Shown here: piece by piece, positions 8,304 through 16,202 of the stretch
How the letters are laid out: each line of letters opens with the position of its first letter
Position numbering within the stretch: position 1 is the stretch's first letter
Source of the DNA: Antarcticibacterium arcticum
GTDB lineage: Bacteria > Bacteroidota > Bacteroidia > Flavobacteriales > Flavobacteriaceae
Direction: 5' to 3'
NCBI RefSeq assembly: GCF_007993795.1
Contig: NZ_CP042476.1
Location: 2,604,001 to 2,668,000, forward strand
Length of the DNA: 64,000 bases
Program-made: the position numbers and the translations under genes
The notes under the pieces: generated by a model
Seen by the model: only the letters and a program-made list of their open reading frames with translations
Database searches by the model: none
Told to the model about the DNA's origin: nothing

Positions 8304-9209
8304 ATGAAGGACAAATTCTACAGTTACATTCAGCAATTACAGGACAGCATTACTTCAGGGCTTGAAAAAATTGACGGGAAAGCAAAATTCAGGGAAGACC
8401 TGTGGGAAAGGGAAGAAGGCGGGGGCGGAAGAACCCGGGTTATTGAGAACGGGGCTGTATTTGAAAAAGGCGGTGTTAATATTTCAGCAGTCCACGGGCC
8501 ACTTCCCCCGGCCATGCAGCAATATTTCAAGGTGGGAGAAGTAGATTTTTTTGCCTGTGGCCTTAGCCTGGTGCTTCACCCTGTAAATCCAATGGTCCCC
8601 ACAGTTCATGCAAACTGGCGATATTTTGAGATGTATGATAAAACCGGGAATGTTATAGATCAATGGTTTGGAGGGGGGCAGGATCTTACACCTTATTACT
8701 TGTTCGAGGAGGATGCTACCCATTTTCACCAGATATGTAAAAGAGCTTGTGATGCTCACGACCCCCAGTTTTATGCCAGATTCAAGAAACAGTGTGACGA
8801 ATATTTCTGGAACAGTCATCGCAATGAGGCCAGGGGAATTGGCGGATTATTCTTTGATTACTGTAAAGCTTCAGAACAAAGAAATATTGAGCAATGGTAT
8901 GATTTTGTAACCACAGTAGGAAATAGTTTCCTGGAGGCATACGTTCCCATTGTAGAAAGACGAAAAAATTTAAATTATTCAACAGAAAACAGGAACTGGC
9001 AGGAAATACGCCGGGGCCGGTATGTTGAATTTAACCTTGTTCACGATAAAGGAACCCTTTTCGGTTTAAAAACCAACGGAAGGATAGAAAGTATTTTAAT
9101 GAGCCTTCCTCCACATGTACAATGGGTGTATGATCACCAGCCCGCCCCCGGCAGCAAAGAAGAGGATCTGCTCAAAGTTTTAAAAAACCCAAAAAATTGG
9201 GTGGAATGA
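8304..9209 (+). CDS. hemF: Oxygen-dependent coproporphyrinogen III oxidase
   Basis: Oxidatively decarboxylates coproporphyrinogen III to protoporphyrinogen IX using O2. 301 residues. Conserved family blocks are visible: WEREEGGGGRTRVIENG, NPMVPTVHANWRYFEM, WFGGGQDLTPYY, RGIGGLFFDYC and RRGRYVEFNLVHDKGT. The aerobic enzyme is present and no HemN-type radical-SAM enzyme is seen in the window, which fits an aerobic marine flavobacterium. It is the last gene before the repeat and transposase insertion that separates it from hemB. Confidence 0.97.
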   Translation: MKDKFYSYIQQLQDSITSGLEKIDGKAKFREDLWEREEGGGGRTRVIENGAVFEKGGVNISAVHGPLPPAMQQYFKVGEVDFFACGLSLVLHPVNPMVPTVHANWRYFEMYDKTGNVIDQWFGGGQDLTPYYLFEEDATHFHQICKRACDAHDPQFYARFKKQCDEYFWNSHRNEARGIGGLFFDYCKASEQRNIEQWYDFVTTVGNSFLEAYVPIVERRKNLNYSTENRNWQEIRRGRYVEFNLVHDKGTLFGLKTNGRIESILMSLPPHVQWVYDHQPAPGSKEEDLLKVLKNPKNWVE

Positions 9210-9274
9210 GATATTTATAATTTGCATTTTGCCTTGTTCAGTTTTTTTTACCACCAAATAATATTGGTACTGTT

Positions 9275-9300
9275 AATAAATATGCCGCTCCGCTGGAGCT
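9275..9300 (-). repeat. REP-like hairpin element, copy 1 (reverse orientation)
   Basis: On the minus strand: GCTCC-AGC-GGAGC stem-loop followed by GGCATATTTAT. The 5-bp stem and 3-base loop match copies 3-5; only the loop differs. Confidence 0.8.
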
Positions 9301-9326
9301 CTTCTTTCTTTTGCAACAAAATTCCT

Positions 9327-9351
9327 AGAAATATGACGCCTCTCTGAGGCT
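9327..9351 (-). repeat. REP-like hairpin element, copy 2 (reverse orientation)
   Basis: On the minus strand: GCCTC-AGA-GAGGC stem-loop followed by GTCATATTTCT. Both stem arms differ from the other copies, but in a compensatory way that keeps the pairing, so the structure is what is conserved. Confidence 0.75.
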
Positions 9352-9426
9352 AGATTCTTTAGATGAATCAAAAATAATTCAACTTGCGCAGGCTTAATTT
9401 AGTAAGAAATTATATTGGGTTTTTTG

Positions 9427-9452
9427 AGCTCCTCAGGAGCGGCATACTTATA
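9427..9452 (+). repeat. REP-like hairpin element, copy 3
   Basis: GCTCC-TCA-GGAGC stem-loop followed by GGCATACTTATA. Confidence 0.8.
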
Positions 9453-9474
9453 AAAAATGGAATATTCCAAAAGA

Positions 9475-9500
9475 AGCTCCGGAGGAGCGAAATATTTATA
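9475..9500 (+). repeat. REP-like hairpin element, copy 4
   Basis: GCTCC-GGA-GGAGC stem-loop followed by GAAATATTTATA. Confidence 0.8.
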
Positions 9501-9524
9501 GCGAAGCAGGTGTGATGTATTTAT

Positions 9525-9550
9525 AGCTCCGGAGGAGCGGCATATTTATT
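9525..9550 (+). repeat. REP-like hairpin element, copy 5
   Basis: GCTCC-GGA-GGAGC stem-loop followed by GGCATATTTATT. Copies 4 and 5 start 50 bases apart and share the same loop. Confidence 0.8.
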
Positions 9551-9667
9551 TATAAACCGACATACTCCCCAAAAACCTAGTCTTTTAAATAGACTGAAAA
9601 GATATTTCGAAATTTATAATTATCTTATATATCCGATTGCTTTGAAAGAGCGGAAAATTTCCTGATA

Positions 9668-10126
9668 ATGGCCGACACCTATTCTCAAATATATATTCAA
9701 ATAATCTTTGCGGTAAAAGGGAGGGCAAATTTAATTCCTAACAATAAAAAGCAGGAATTGTATAAATATATTACCGGAATTGTAACTAACGAACAACAGA
9801 AATTAATTGCCATCAACGGAATGCCCGATCATATTCATATTTTGATTGGCCTTAAACCTAATAAATCTTTATCCGACCTGGTGAGGGACGTAAAATCAAA
9901 TTCCTCACGTTTTATCAACGAAAAAAGATGGACAGCCGTAAAATTTGAATGGCAAAAGGGATTTGGTGCCTTTTCCTATGGGCATTCCCAGCTTAGCCGA
10001 GTCATACGCTATATAGAACAGCAGGAAGAGCATCATCACAAACTCACTTTTAAAGAAGAATATTCCCGGATTCTGGAACTCTATAGAATTTCCTATAATC
10101 CCAATCACACTTTCAAGGAAAATTAA
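9668..10126 (+). CDS. Y1 (IS200/IS605 or RAYT-like) transposase
   Basis: 152-residue single-strand DNA transposase of the Y1_Tnp family. The HUH metal-binding motif is H55-I-H57 in MPDHIHILIGL, and the likely catalytic tyrosine is Y115 in RYIEQQEEHH, followed by Q119 on the same helix. Length and motifs are complete, so the protein looks intact. No tnpB follows. The upstream region carries five small hairpin repeats with a shared tail, the usual context of REP-associated tyrosine transposases (RAYTs), which act on such repeats. It lies inside the heme gene cluster between hemF and hemB in the same direction. Whether it is an IS200 remnant or a domesticated RAYT cannot be settled here. Confidence 0.9.
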   Translation: MADTYSQIYIQIIFAVKGRANLIPNNKKQELYKYITGIVTNEQQKLIAINGMPDHIHILIGLKPNKSLSDLVRDVKSNSSRFINEKRWTAVKFEWQKGFGAFSYGHSQLSRVIRYIEQQEEHHHKLTFKEEYSRILELYRISYNPNHTFKEN

Positions 10127-10423
10127 ATGAAATATGTGAATAGAATAGTGATAAAACTCTTTAAGACTTATGGAGGAAGGTTGACAAAAAAACGTCCCAT
10201 AACTCACTGGTTTTACTTTCGGGAAAAAGAGGATTTGCTAAAGTTTGAAATTCACATGAGCCAAATAGGTTTTTCAACGCATTTTAAGGAATTAACAAGA
10301 AAAACCTCAAAAGAAAAATTACTTTTGATTGTTGAGCGAAACGAAAAATTAAATTTAGATTTCATCAATTTTGACACTGAAGAATTTCAATCAACAGCCA
10401 GAAAATATAGAGGGAGAATATGA
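10127..10423 (+). CDS. Small RraB-like protein
   Basis: 98 residues, soluble, basic. The stretch TKKRPITHWFYFREKEDLLK and the following GFSTHF resemble the RraB (regulator of ribonuclease E activity B) fold seen in many Bacteroidota proteins, where 'hW.yF...eD...F' and a following Gly-Phe are conserved. The match is from memory and moderate; an immunity-type or unknown protein is possible. The ATG follows the transposase TAA directly (TAAATG), so the two genes are probably translated together. It ends 40 bases before hemB. Confidence 0.6.
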   Translation: MKYVNRIVIKLFKTYGGRLTKKRPITHWFYFREKEDLLKFEIHMSQIGFSTHFKELTRKTSKEKLLLIVERNEKLNLDFINFDTEEFQSTARKYRGRI

Positions 10424-10463
10424 TGGTTGGGAAACACAAATTGATTAAAAAACAGAAGACATT

Positions 10464-11441
10464 ATGTACCCACTAAGAAGAAACAGAAGATTACGAACCA
10501 ATGAATCTATTCGTTCCCTGGTGAGGGAAACCATTTTAAGCCCCAATGATTTTTTGGTGCCTTTGTTTGTGGTTGATGGTAAAAATATAAAAGAAGAGAT
10601 TTCCTCGATGCCAAATTATTTCAGGTTTAGTCTGGACCTTTTGGAAAAAGAGGTAAAGGAATTATGGAGTTTGGGATTAAGATCTGTATTATTATTCGTC
10701 AAGGTGGCAGACAATCTTAAGGACAATGCTGGAACGGAAGCATTAAATGCTGAAGGCTTGATGCAAAGAGCAGTAAAAACCGTGAAAAATGCAGTTCCGG
10801 AAATGCTTGTTATGACAGATATTGCCCTGGACCCTTATTCTTCATTCGGTCATGATGGGGTAGTTGCCAACGGAAAGATCCTAAACGATGATACCAGCCT
10901 GATCCTTGCCGAAATGTCCCTTTCCCACGCCAAAGCAGGTGCCGATTTTGTGGCGCCAAGCGATATGATGGACGGGAGGATCTTTGAAATAAGAAGTTTG
11001 CTGGAAGATGAAGGTTTCCACGATACAGGAATCATGAGCTACAGCGCCAAATATGCATCTGCACTTTACGGCCCATTCAGGGATGCTTTGGATTCCGCCC
11101 CCGGATTTGGGGATAAGAAAACCTACCAGATGGATCCTGCCAACCGCGATGAAGCTATTAAAGAAACCTTTATGGATGTTGAAGAAGGAGCAGATATTGT
11201 GATGGTAAAACCGGGATTGTGTTACCTGGATATTGTGCGTGATATAAAAAATGTGGTGAATGTACCGGTGGCGGTATATCAGGTGAGCGGAGAATACGCC
11301 ATGATCAAAGCAGCTTCAGAAAAGGGGTGGCTGGATCACGATGCCGTTATGATGGAGCAATTGACCGCAATTAAAAGGGCAGGCGCAAACATAATCGCCA
11401 GTTATTTTGCAAAGGATGCAGTAAAATTCCTGAACCGGTAA
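10464..11441 (+). CDS. hemB: Delta-aminolevulinic acid dehydratase (porphobilinogen synthase)
   Basis: Condenses two ALA molecules to porphobilinogen. 325 residues. The two active-site lysines are K196 (MSYSAKYASALYGPF) and K249 (MVKPGLCYLD). The metal-site segment reads TDIALDPYSSFGHDG (118-132) without the Cys residues that bind catalytic Zn2+ in animal and yeast enzymes, so this is the Cys-free, Mg2+/K+-type form. It is separated from the rest of the heme operon by the transposase insert; a promoter of its own is not obvious, so it may depend on read-through or on a promoter inside the insert. Confidence 0.97.
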   Translation: MYPLRRNRRLRTNESIRSLVRETILSPNDFLVPLFVVDGKNIKEEISSMPNYFRFSLDLLEKEVKELWSLGLRSVLLFVKVADNLKDNAGTEALNAEGLMQRAVKTVKNAVPEMLVMTDIALDPYSSFGHDGVVANGKILNDDTSLILAEMSLSHAKAGADFVAPSDMMDGRIFEIRSLLEDEGFHDTGIMSYSAKYASALYGPFRDALDSAPGFGDKKTYQMDPANRDEAIKETFMDVEEGADIVMVKPGLCYLDIVRDIKNVVNVPVAVYQVSGEYAMIKAASEKGWLDHDAVMMEQLTAIKRAGANIIASYFAKDAVKFLNR

Positions 11442-11534
11442 ACATTCATTTTGGCCTATTATCTTTTTTTTCTAATAAACTAAACCGTCTTCAAAAATTA
11501 AGAGGGAATTTCATCGCTGTGTCAACTTTCTATG

Positions 11535-11542
11535 TACATTTG
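11535..11542 (+). promoter_or_regulatory. Putative -7 promoter element upstream of a small secreted protein gene
   Basis: TACATTTG fits TAnnTTTG. The predicted transcription start near 11547 falls on the possible GTG start, so either the mRNA is leaderless or the ATG at 11571 is used. Confidence 0.45.
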
Positions 11543-11546
11543 AACT

Positions 11547-11897
11547 GTGAAAAACAGGGTATTTAATAAAATGTTTCCGCTTTTGCTGCTTGCATTTTTC
11601 AATGCATTTAGCGGAGTTGCCCTCTCATATCCTACTTCTTCAATAGATCTAAGCTCCCGGGATTATGATTACCTTCAGGAAGATCAAAACAGGCAGGGGT
11701 TCATTTTTCAGGAATTTCAGATTAATTCCCCACTTCAGGATACTGTAAAAAACAATTTTACCGGCGCCGGCCTTTTTGAATTTTCTACCGGCGTTGCACA
11801 ACAATATGATGAAACAGGCGCATTTTCTTCAGATTATCTTCAGGATAGGAGAAGCGCACTCAAACATCAGATCTTTCCTTTTCATTTTTTTTGGTGA
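11547..11897 (+). CDS. Small putative secreted protein, unknown function
   Basis: 116 residues from GTG at 11547, or 108 from ATG at 11571. The N-terminus has Lys/Arg residues and then the hydrophobic run MFPLLLLAFFNAFSGVALS, a plausible signal peptide; with the GTG start the positive n-region is included, which favours GTG. The rest is acidic and aromatic with no motif I recognise, and ends in KHQIFPFHFFW. No neighbours suggest a role. It may be a lineage-specific secreted protein. Confidence 0.5.
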   Translation: MKNRVFNKMFPLLLLAFFNAFSGVALSYPTSSIDLSSRDYDYLQEDQNRQGFIFQEFQINSPLQDTVKNNFTGAGLFEFSTGVAQQYDETGAFSSDYLQDRRSALKHQIFPFHFFW

Positions 11898-12024
11898 TTG
11901 ATTCTGCTTAAAATCAGATCAACAAAACAGGGCATTTTTTAACATTCCGGTGATTTCTGTATAAGAACTTCCCGGGGAACAGAACTGCCTGAATATTAAT
12001 AATAACACTAAATCACTTTTAAAA

Positions 12025-12513
12025 ATGGACACATCTTCAATCGCCATTGGCGTTCTATTAATGTTACTTTTCGTGGGACCAATTATGTATATGATCCTTA
12101 AACAAAACAATCAGGACAAGAACAGGTTAAAGAACCTGAAGAACATAAGCAATCAACATCAACTTGAGCTCAACGAGTTTGAGCTCACCAATTCACTGCT
12201 ATTAGGACTTGATTCCAGGGCCAAAAAACTTGTGGTAGTAGAACCTTTAAACAATATGCAGTACAACATCATTGACCTAAACGCGGTAAAGGTGAGCCAC
12301 GTTTCTAAAAAGGGACTTCCACAGGTAAACGGAACCAAGGGAGACCCGGCAATAACCCACATAAGTCTCGATCTTTTACAAAAAAACTCTAAAGAAAATG
12401 CTGCCGAAATTGTTTTTTATGATGAAGATGATGATACAAGCTATAATGTGGAAACTCAAATGTTCCTTGCCAATAAATGGGACAGATTAATAAGGTCTAA
12501 CATTCCGACCTGA
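12025..12513 (+). CDS. Membrane-anchored conserved hypothetical protein
   Basis: 162 residues. One transmembrane segment near the N-terminus (residues ~6-25, IAIGVLLMLLFVGPIMYMIL) is followed by a cytoplasmic region: a polar linker and a small domain that may be beta-rich (LVVVEPLNNMQYNIIDL, AEIVFYDEDDDTSYNV). The ending NKWDRLIRSNIP suggests a helix. No family recognised. Standing alone between the small secreted protein and the CNNM gene; a weak hairpin follows it. Confidence 0.7.
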   Translation: MDTSSIAIGVLLMLLFVGPIMYMILKQNNQDKNRLKNLKNISNQHQLELNEFELTNSLLLGLDSRAKKLVVVEPLNNMQYNIIDLNAVKVSHVSKKGLPQVNGTKGDPAITHISLDLLQKNSKENAAEIVFYDEDDDTSYNVETQMFLANKWDRLIRSNIPT

Positions 12514-12536
12514 TAAGATTTCTTAGATTGCTAAAT

Positions 12537-12564
12537 AGGAGTTTTACTGAAAAGTAGAACTCCT
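12537..12564 (+). terminator. Hairpin after the membrane-anchored protein gene
   Basis: Stem AGGAGTTTTACT / AGTAGAACTCCT (one mismatch) with a GAAA loop, then GTTTAATTT. The T-run is weak, so termination efficiency is uncertain. Confidence 0.5.
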
Positions 12565-12648
12565 GTTTAATTTAAAAGCTTTAATATAGTTTTTTACTTA
12601 TTTGACCTAATATTATTTAATTTAGAGTTTCTAATATGATTTTAACCC

Positions 12649-13743
12649 ATGGGATTACTTCTCTTTTATGCTATTATATCAATATTTTTCTCCTTTTTAT
12701 GTTCTATCCTTGAAGCTGCCCTGCTAAGTTTTACCCCGGGTTTTATTAAACTGAAAGTAAAGGAAGGAAAAGCATATGCTCACACGTTAACCAATTTAAA
12801 AAAAGACATAGATAAACCCTTAATTGCAATATTAACAGTTAATACCGTTGCCCATACAGTTGGGGCTATAATGGTTGGGGTACAATCTGAAAAAGTTTTT
12901 GGTGACGGCGGTGGGGCGGTAGGAATCGTTTCGGCTGTGATGACCATTGCCATCCTGGTACTTTCTGAAATTATACCCAAGACAATTGGTGCTACATACT
13001 GGCAGTCCCTGGGGAAATTTACAGCCACTACCTTAAAGCTTATGATCTTTCCCTTAAAATATACCGGAATCCTCTGGCTTATGTTATTAACCACCAAATT
13101 GATTGGGAAATCGGCACACGTTAGCACCATGAGCAGGGAAGAGTTTATAGCCCTATCTGATACAGCCGGGGAAGAAGGCGTTTTTGAAGAAAGTGAAACT
13201 ACCGTGATCAAAAATATCCTGGTTTTTAAATCGGTACTGGCGAAAGATGTGATGACCCCATTTTCGGTTTCGGTGATAGAGAATGAAGCTACTACCATTG
13301 AGCACTTTCATAATACCCATAAAAATCTTCAATTTTCCCGAATACCCATTTATAAGAATAAACCAAATAACATTACCGGTTTTATACTTAAGGATGATGT
13401 ATTGGAAGAACTTATAAATAACAGAGGGGATGAGCCCCTGTCAATCTTAAGACGGGAAATCTTCATTACCAGGCCCAAAACCCCCATTCCTGAACTTTTT
13501 GAGATCTTTATCCAGCGAAAGAATCATATTGCGATTGTAATAGATGAATATGGAAACAACCTTGGGTTGGTAACCATGGAAGATATTATAGAAACTTTAC
13601 TGGGGCTCGAAATTATGGATGAAAGTGATGATATTGAAGATATGCAGGTTTTGGCCCGAAAGAACTGGGAAAAACGGGCAAAAAAGATTGGGCTTGTAAA
13701 ACGGGATGATATTGATATAGATGAAGGTAACCAGTCTGTTTAA
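12649..13743 (+). CDS. CNNM/HlyC-CorC family membrane protein with CBS pair
   Basis: 364 residues. Residues ~1-165 form the CNNM (DUF21) transmembrane domain (LCSILEAALLSFTP at its start, VLSEIIPKTIGATYW further in); residues ~190-330 are a CBS-domain pair, with VLAKDVMTPFSV opening it and VIDEYGNNLGLVTMEDIIE near its end. The C-terminal CorC_HlyC domain of longer relatives is absent. Relatives take part in Mg2+ or Co2+ transport or resistance; older annotations call them hemolysin C. The ogt gene starts inside its last 23 bases. Confidence 0.92.
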   Translation: MGLLLFYAIISIFFSFLCSILEAALLSFTPGFIKLKVKEGKAYAHTLTNLKKDIDKPLIAILTVNTVAHTVGAIMVGVQSEKVFGDGGGAVGIVSAVMTIAILVLSEIIPKTIGATYWQSLGKFTATTLKLMIFPLKYTGILWLMLLTTKLIGKSAHVSTMSREEFIALSDTAGEEGVFEESETTVIKNILVFKSVLAKDVMTPFSVSVIENEATTIEHFHNTHKNLQFSRIPIYKNKPNNITGFILKDDVLEELINNRGDEPLSILRREIFITRPKTPIPELFEIFIQRKNHIAIVIDEYGNNLGLVTMEDIIETLLGLEIMDESDDIEDMQVLARKNWEKRAKKIGLVKRDDIDIDEGNQSV

Positions 13744-14197
13744 AACCCCTCTGGGCACCGCCGAAATATCAGGCTGTGAAAGTGGGATATCTTCTATTAG
13801 GATCCTTGATGAATACCGTTCAGAAAGCACTGAAATACCTGCTGTTCTACTACCGGCGGTACAACAATTGAAGGCATATTTTAACGGAGAATTACAGGAA
13901 TTCAATTTGAAATTGAATCCGGAAGGCACTCCATTTCAAAAATCGGTATGGAACAATCTCACCCAGATTCCCTATGGAAAAACACAATCTTACCTCGAGC
14001 TATCTAAAAAGCTAGGTGATGTTAAAGCCATAAGAGCCGTGGCGGCTGCAAATGGAAAAAACCCACTGTGGATTGTGGTCCCCTGTCACAGGGTGATTGG
14101 CAGTGATGGTTCCCTCACCGGTTATGCCGGAGGTCTTTGGCGAAAAAAATGGTTACTGGACCATGAATTTCCACCGGTACAACAAAGTTTGTTCTAG
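13721..14197 (+). CDS. ogt: Methylated-DNA--protein-cysteine S-methyltransferase
   Basis: Suicide repair of O6-methylguanine: transfers the alkyl group to its own Cys. 158 residues. The active-site motif is PCHRVIG with C122, preceded by the DNA-binding segment VKAIRAVAAANGKNP; a short N-terminal domain is followed by the conserved TPFQKSVWNNLTQIPYG. The start lies 23 bases inside the CNNM gene in another frame; this is the only ATG that gives the complete N-terminal domain. No Ada-type regulatory domain is fused. Confidence 0.95.
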   Translation: MKVTSLFKTPLGTAEISGCESGISSIRILDEYRSESTEIPAVLLPAVQQLKAYFNGELQEFNLKLNPEGTPFQKSVWNNLTQIPYGKTQSYLELSKKLGDVKAIRAVAAANGKNPLWIVVPCHRVIGSDGSLTGYAGGLWRKKWLLDHEFPPVQQSLF

Positions 14198-14266
14198 CTT
14201 TTACTCGCACTTTAAGCCATCTTCCCATACAACCGCATTGTTAATTTTCTTAATTTTAAAGAAGAT

Positions 14267-15424
14267 ATGAAAACACTTGTAAGAATACTGGGGTTAATAG
14301 CGGGCCTGCTCCTTGTGGCCATTTTGCTACTGTATATTTTTAATTATGAATATATTCTGCGCGGGCTTAGTGTGGTTTATTTTAAAGGCCATACCACCGC
14401 GTATATTGATGATCATCCGGAATTTTCAAACCGGGTTATTCCGGCGGGGGAACAACCTCAGCCCTGGCCATCTCATAAAATGTATAATAGCGCAGCTCCT
14501 ACAAAAAGGCTGGAGCAAACCAATAGAGACCTTGGCACAGTTGCTTTTATGATCATTAAAAATGATAGTATCTGGTATGAGAATTATACAGAAGGGTATG
14601 ATAAAAGTTCTCTTACCAACTCCTTTTCAATGGGAAAATCCATTACCACGGCACTGCTGGGAAAAGCTATCAAAGATGGATATATTAAAGATCTGGATCA
14701 ACCGGTAACAGATTTTTTCCCCGAATTTGAAAATCCGGATTTTCCGGCATTAACTGTGGGAGACCTGTCCTCTATGGCTTCAGGGCTTAACTGGGAAGAA
14801 AATTATTACAATCCGTTTTCGGTTACAGCACGGGTGTATTTTGATAATGACATTAGGAAAATAGCGCGGGATCTCAGAATCATAAGCGAGCCGGGCAAAG
14901 AGTTTGAATATCTTAGCGGGAATACCATTCTTCTGGGTCTTGTAATTGAAAAGGCCACTCAAAAAGATCTTTCTTCCTATTTAAGCGAAAGTTTCTGGAA
15001 ACCTATGGGGATGAGTGGAGATGCGCTTTGGCAATTGGACAGTGATGAAAGTGGAATGGAAAAAGCTTTTTGCTGTATTGCCTCAAACGCCAGGGATTTT
15101 GCGAAATTCGGAAAGCTTTTTAAGGAATACGGCAAATGGAATAATACACAGATTCTGGATTCTGCTTTCGTGGCAACCGCAATAAAACCTCGATTTGAAG
15201 CCTCTCCACAATATGGTTACGGTTTTTGGCTTAGTGAGTATAATGGAAAAGAGATCTTTTACATGCGGGGAGTTCTTGGCCAGTATGTTATTGTAATACC
15301 TGAAGATGATCTCATAATTGTGCGGCTTGGGCAAAAGCTTATTAAACGTAACGATGAAGAGGAGCATTCCCCAGATTTTTTCATTTATATTGAAGAAACC
15401 TATAAAATGCTGGGTAATGATTAG
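14267..15424 (+). CDS. Beta-lactamase-fold serine hydrolase, membrane-anchored
   Basis: 385 residues. A transmembrane helix at residues ~8-26 anchors the protein in the inner membrane with the catalytic domain in the periplasm. The catalytic SxxK motif is S121-M-G-K124, and the Tyr motif is in EYLSGNT (Y215). A His/Lys-Ser/Thr-Gly box is less clear. The family (Beta-lactamase, PF00144) covers esterases, D-amino-acid and peptide hydrolases; the substrate is unknown. It ends 8 bases into the next gene, so the exonuclease is probably co-transcribed. Confidence 0.88.
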   Translation: MKTLVRILGLIAGLLLVAILLLYIFNYEYILRGLSVVYFKGHTTAYIDDHPEFSNRVIPAGEQPQPWPSHKMYNSAAPTKRLEQTNRDLGTVAFMIIKNDSIWYENYTEGYDKSSLTNSFSMGKSITTALLGKAIKDGYIKDLDQPVTDFFPEFENPDFPALTVGDLSSMASGLNWEENYYNPFSVTARVYFDNDIRKIARDLRIISEPGKEFEYLSGNTILLGLVIEKATQKDLSSYLSESFWKPMGMSGDALWQLDSDESGMEKAFCCIASNARDFAKFGKLFKEYGKWNNTQILDSAFVATAIKPRFEASPQYGYGFWLSEYNGKEIFYMRGVLGQYVIVIPEDDLIIVRLGQKLIKRNDEEEHSPDFFIYIEETYKMLGND

Positions 15425-16130
15425 AAAACTTAATTTGGAACATATTCTCTTCCTTGATATCGAAACCGTACCGGAAGAAAAGAACTTCAACGATCTTACC
15501 GAAGAAAAAAAGAAGTTATGGGAGGAGAAATCCAAATATCAGCGAAAGGAGGATTTCACTCCTGAAGAGTTCTATGACCGGGCCGGCATTTGGGCCGAAT
15601 TCGGGAAGATAATTTGTATCTCTGTGGGATTTTTTAAGTTTAAAAACGGGGTAAGAACGTTTAGGGTTACCACTTTCAAGGGGGCTGAAGAAAAGATCCT
15701 TCTGGATTTCTCTGAATTGCTTGAATCCCACTTTTACAAGCCTCATCATTTACTTTGTGCTCATAACGGTAAGGAATTTGACTTTCCTTATATAGCCCGC
15801 CGGTGCATGATCCATAATCTTCCTTTACCCGGTAAACTGGATCTCTTCGGAAAAAAACCCTGGGAGGTACCACACCTGGATACCTTGGAATTATGGAAAT
15901 TTGGGGATTACAAACATTATACTTCCCTTAAGCTCCTCACCAATGTTCTTGGAATTCCTTCTCCCAAAGAAGATATAGATGGGAGTGAAGTGAGGGATGT
16001 ATTTTACATAGACCATGGTATTGGAAGGATTGTAAATTACTGCGAAAAAGACGTAGTCGCCATTGCTCAGGTAATTTTGAAATTGCGCCAGGAATCTTTG
16101 CTGGAAGAATCAGAAATTATAACCGTATAG
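15417..16130 (+). CDS. 3'-5' exonuclease, PolB-like (DnaQ superfamily)
   Basis: 237 residues from the ATG at 15417; an upstream in-frame ATG at 15318 would add 33 codons inside the serine hydrolase gene and is rejected because homology-like sequence begins at ILFLDIETVPEE. Exo I motif: D14 and E16. Exo II motif region: LLCAHNGKEFDFPYIARR; Exo III region: IVNYCEKDVVAIAQV with the conserved Tyr/Asp spacing. This matches the predicted PolB-like exonuclease family (PF10108). Stand-alone exonuclease, probably DNA repair or RNA processing. Overlaps the upstream gene by 8 bases. Confidence 0.88.
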   Translation: MIRKLNLEHILFLDIETVPEEKNFNDLTEEKKKLWEEKSKYQRKEDFTPEEFYDRAGIWAEFGKIICISVGFFKFKNGVRTFRVTTFKGAEEKILLDFSELLESHFYKPHHLLCAHNGKEFDFPYIARRCMIHNLPLPGKLDLFGKKPWEVPHLDTLELWKFGDYKHYTSLKLLTNVLGIPSPKEDIDGSEVRDVFYIDHGIGRIVNYCEKDVVAIAQVILKLRQESLLEESEIITV

Positions 16131-16143
16131 CTGTTAAACAAAA

Positions 16144-16168
16144 AAGCCCACATTGGTGATGTGGGCTT
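16144..16168 (-). terminator. Terminator of the aldehyde dehydrogenase gene
   Basis: Stem AAGCCCACAT / ATGTGGGCTT with a 5-base loop; read on the minus strand it is followed by a run of T, so it mainly serves the minus-strand gene, and it may also slow the convergent exonuclease transcript. Confidence 0.8.
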
Positions 16169-16202
16169 ATCTTATAAATTAAAGTTGAAGCTTTTAATCT
16201 TC

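Larger units (their letters stand above)
9210..9667. other. Intergenic repeat region between hemF and the transposase gene
   Basis: 458 bases without a gene. It holds five copies of a ~26-base REP-like element (listed separately), a degenerate half copy around 9511-9524, and a small inverted repeat (AGTCT at 9579-9583 with AGACT at 9591-9595). No terminator with a T-run is seen after hemF. Confidence 0.8.

Noticed and set aside
9275..9550. Intergenic repeats as a CRISPR array
   Set aside because: Copies occur in both orientations with irregular spacing and each forms a hairpin; this fits REP-like elements instead.
9668..10126. Complete IS605-type transposon
   Set aside because: No tnpB follows and no matching left and right ends could be identified; only the Y1 protein and REP-like repeats are supported.
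12780..13298. 172-codon open frame antisense to the CNNM gene
   Set aside because: It lies wholly opposite a gene with clear CNNM and CBS motifs; its product is low-complexity Ser/Thr/Ile-rich and matches nothing.
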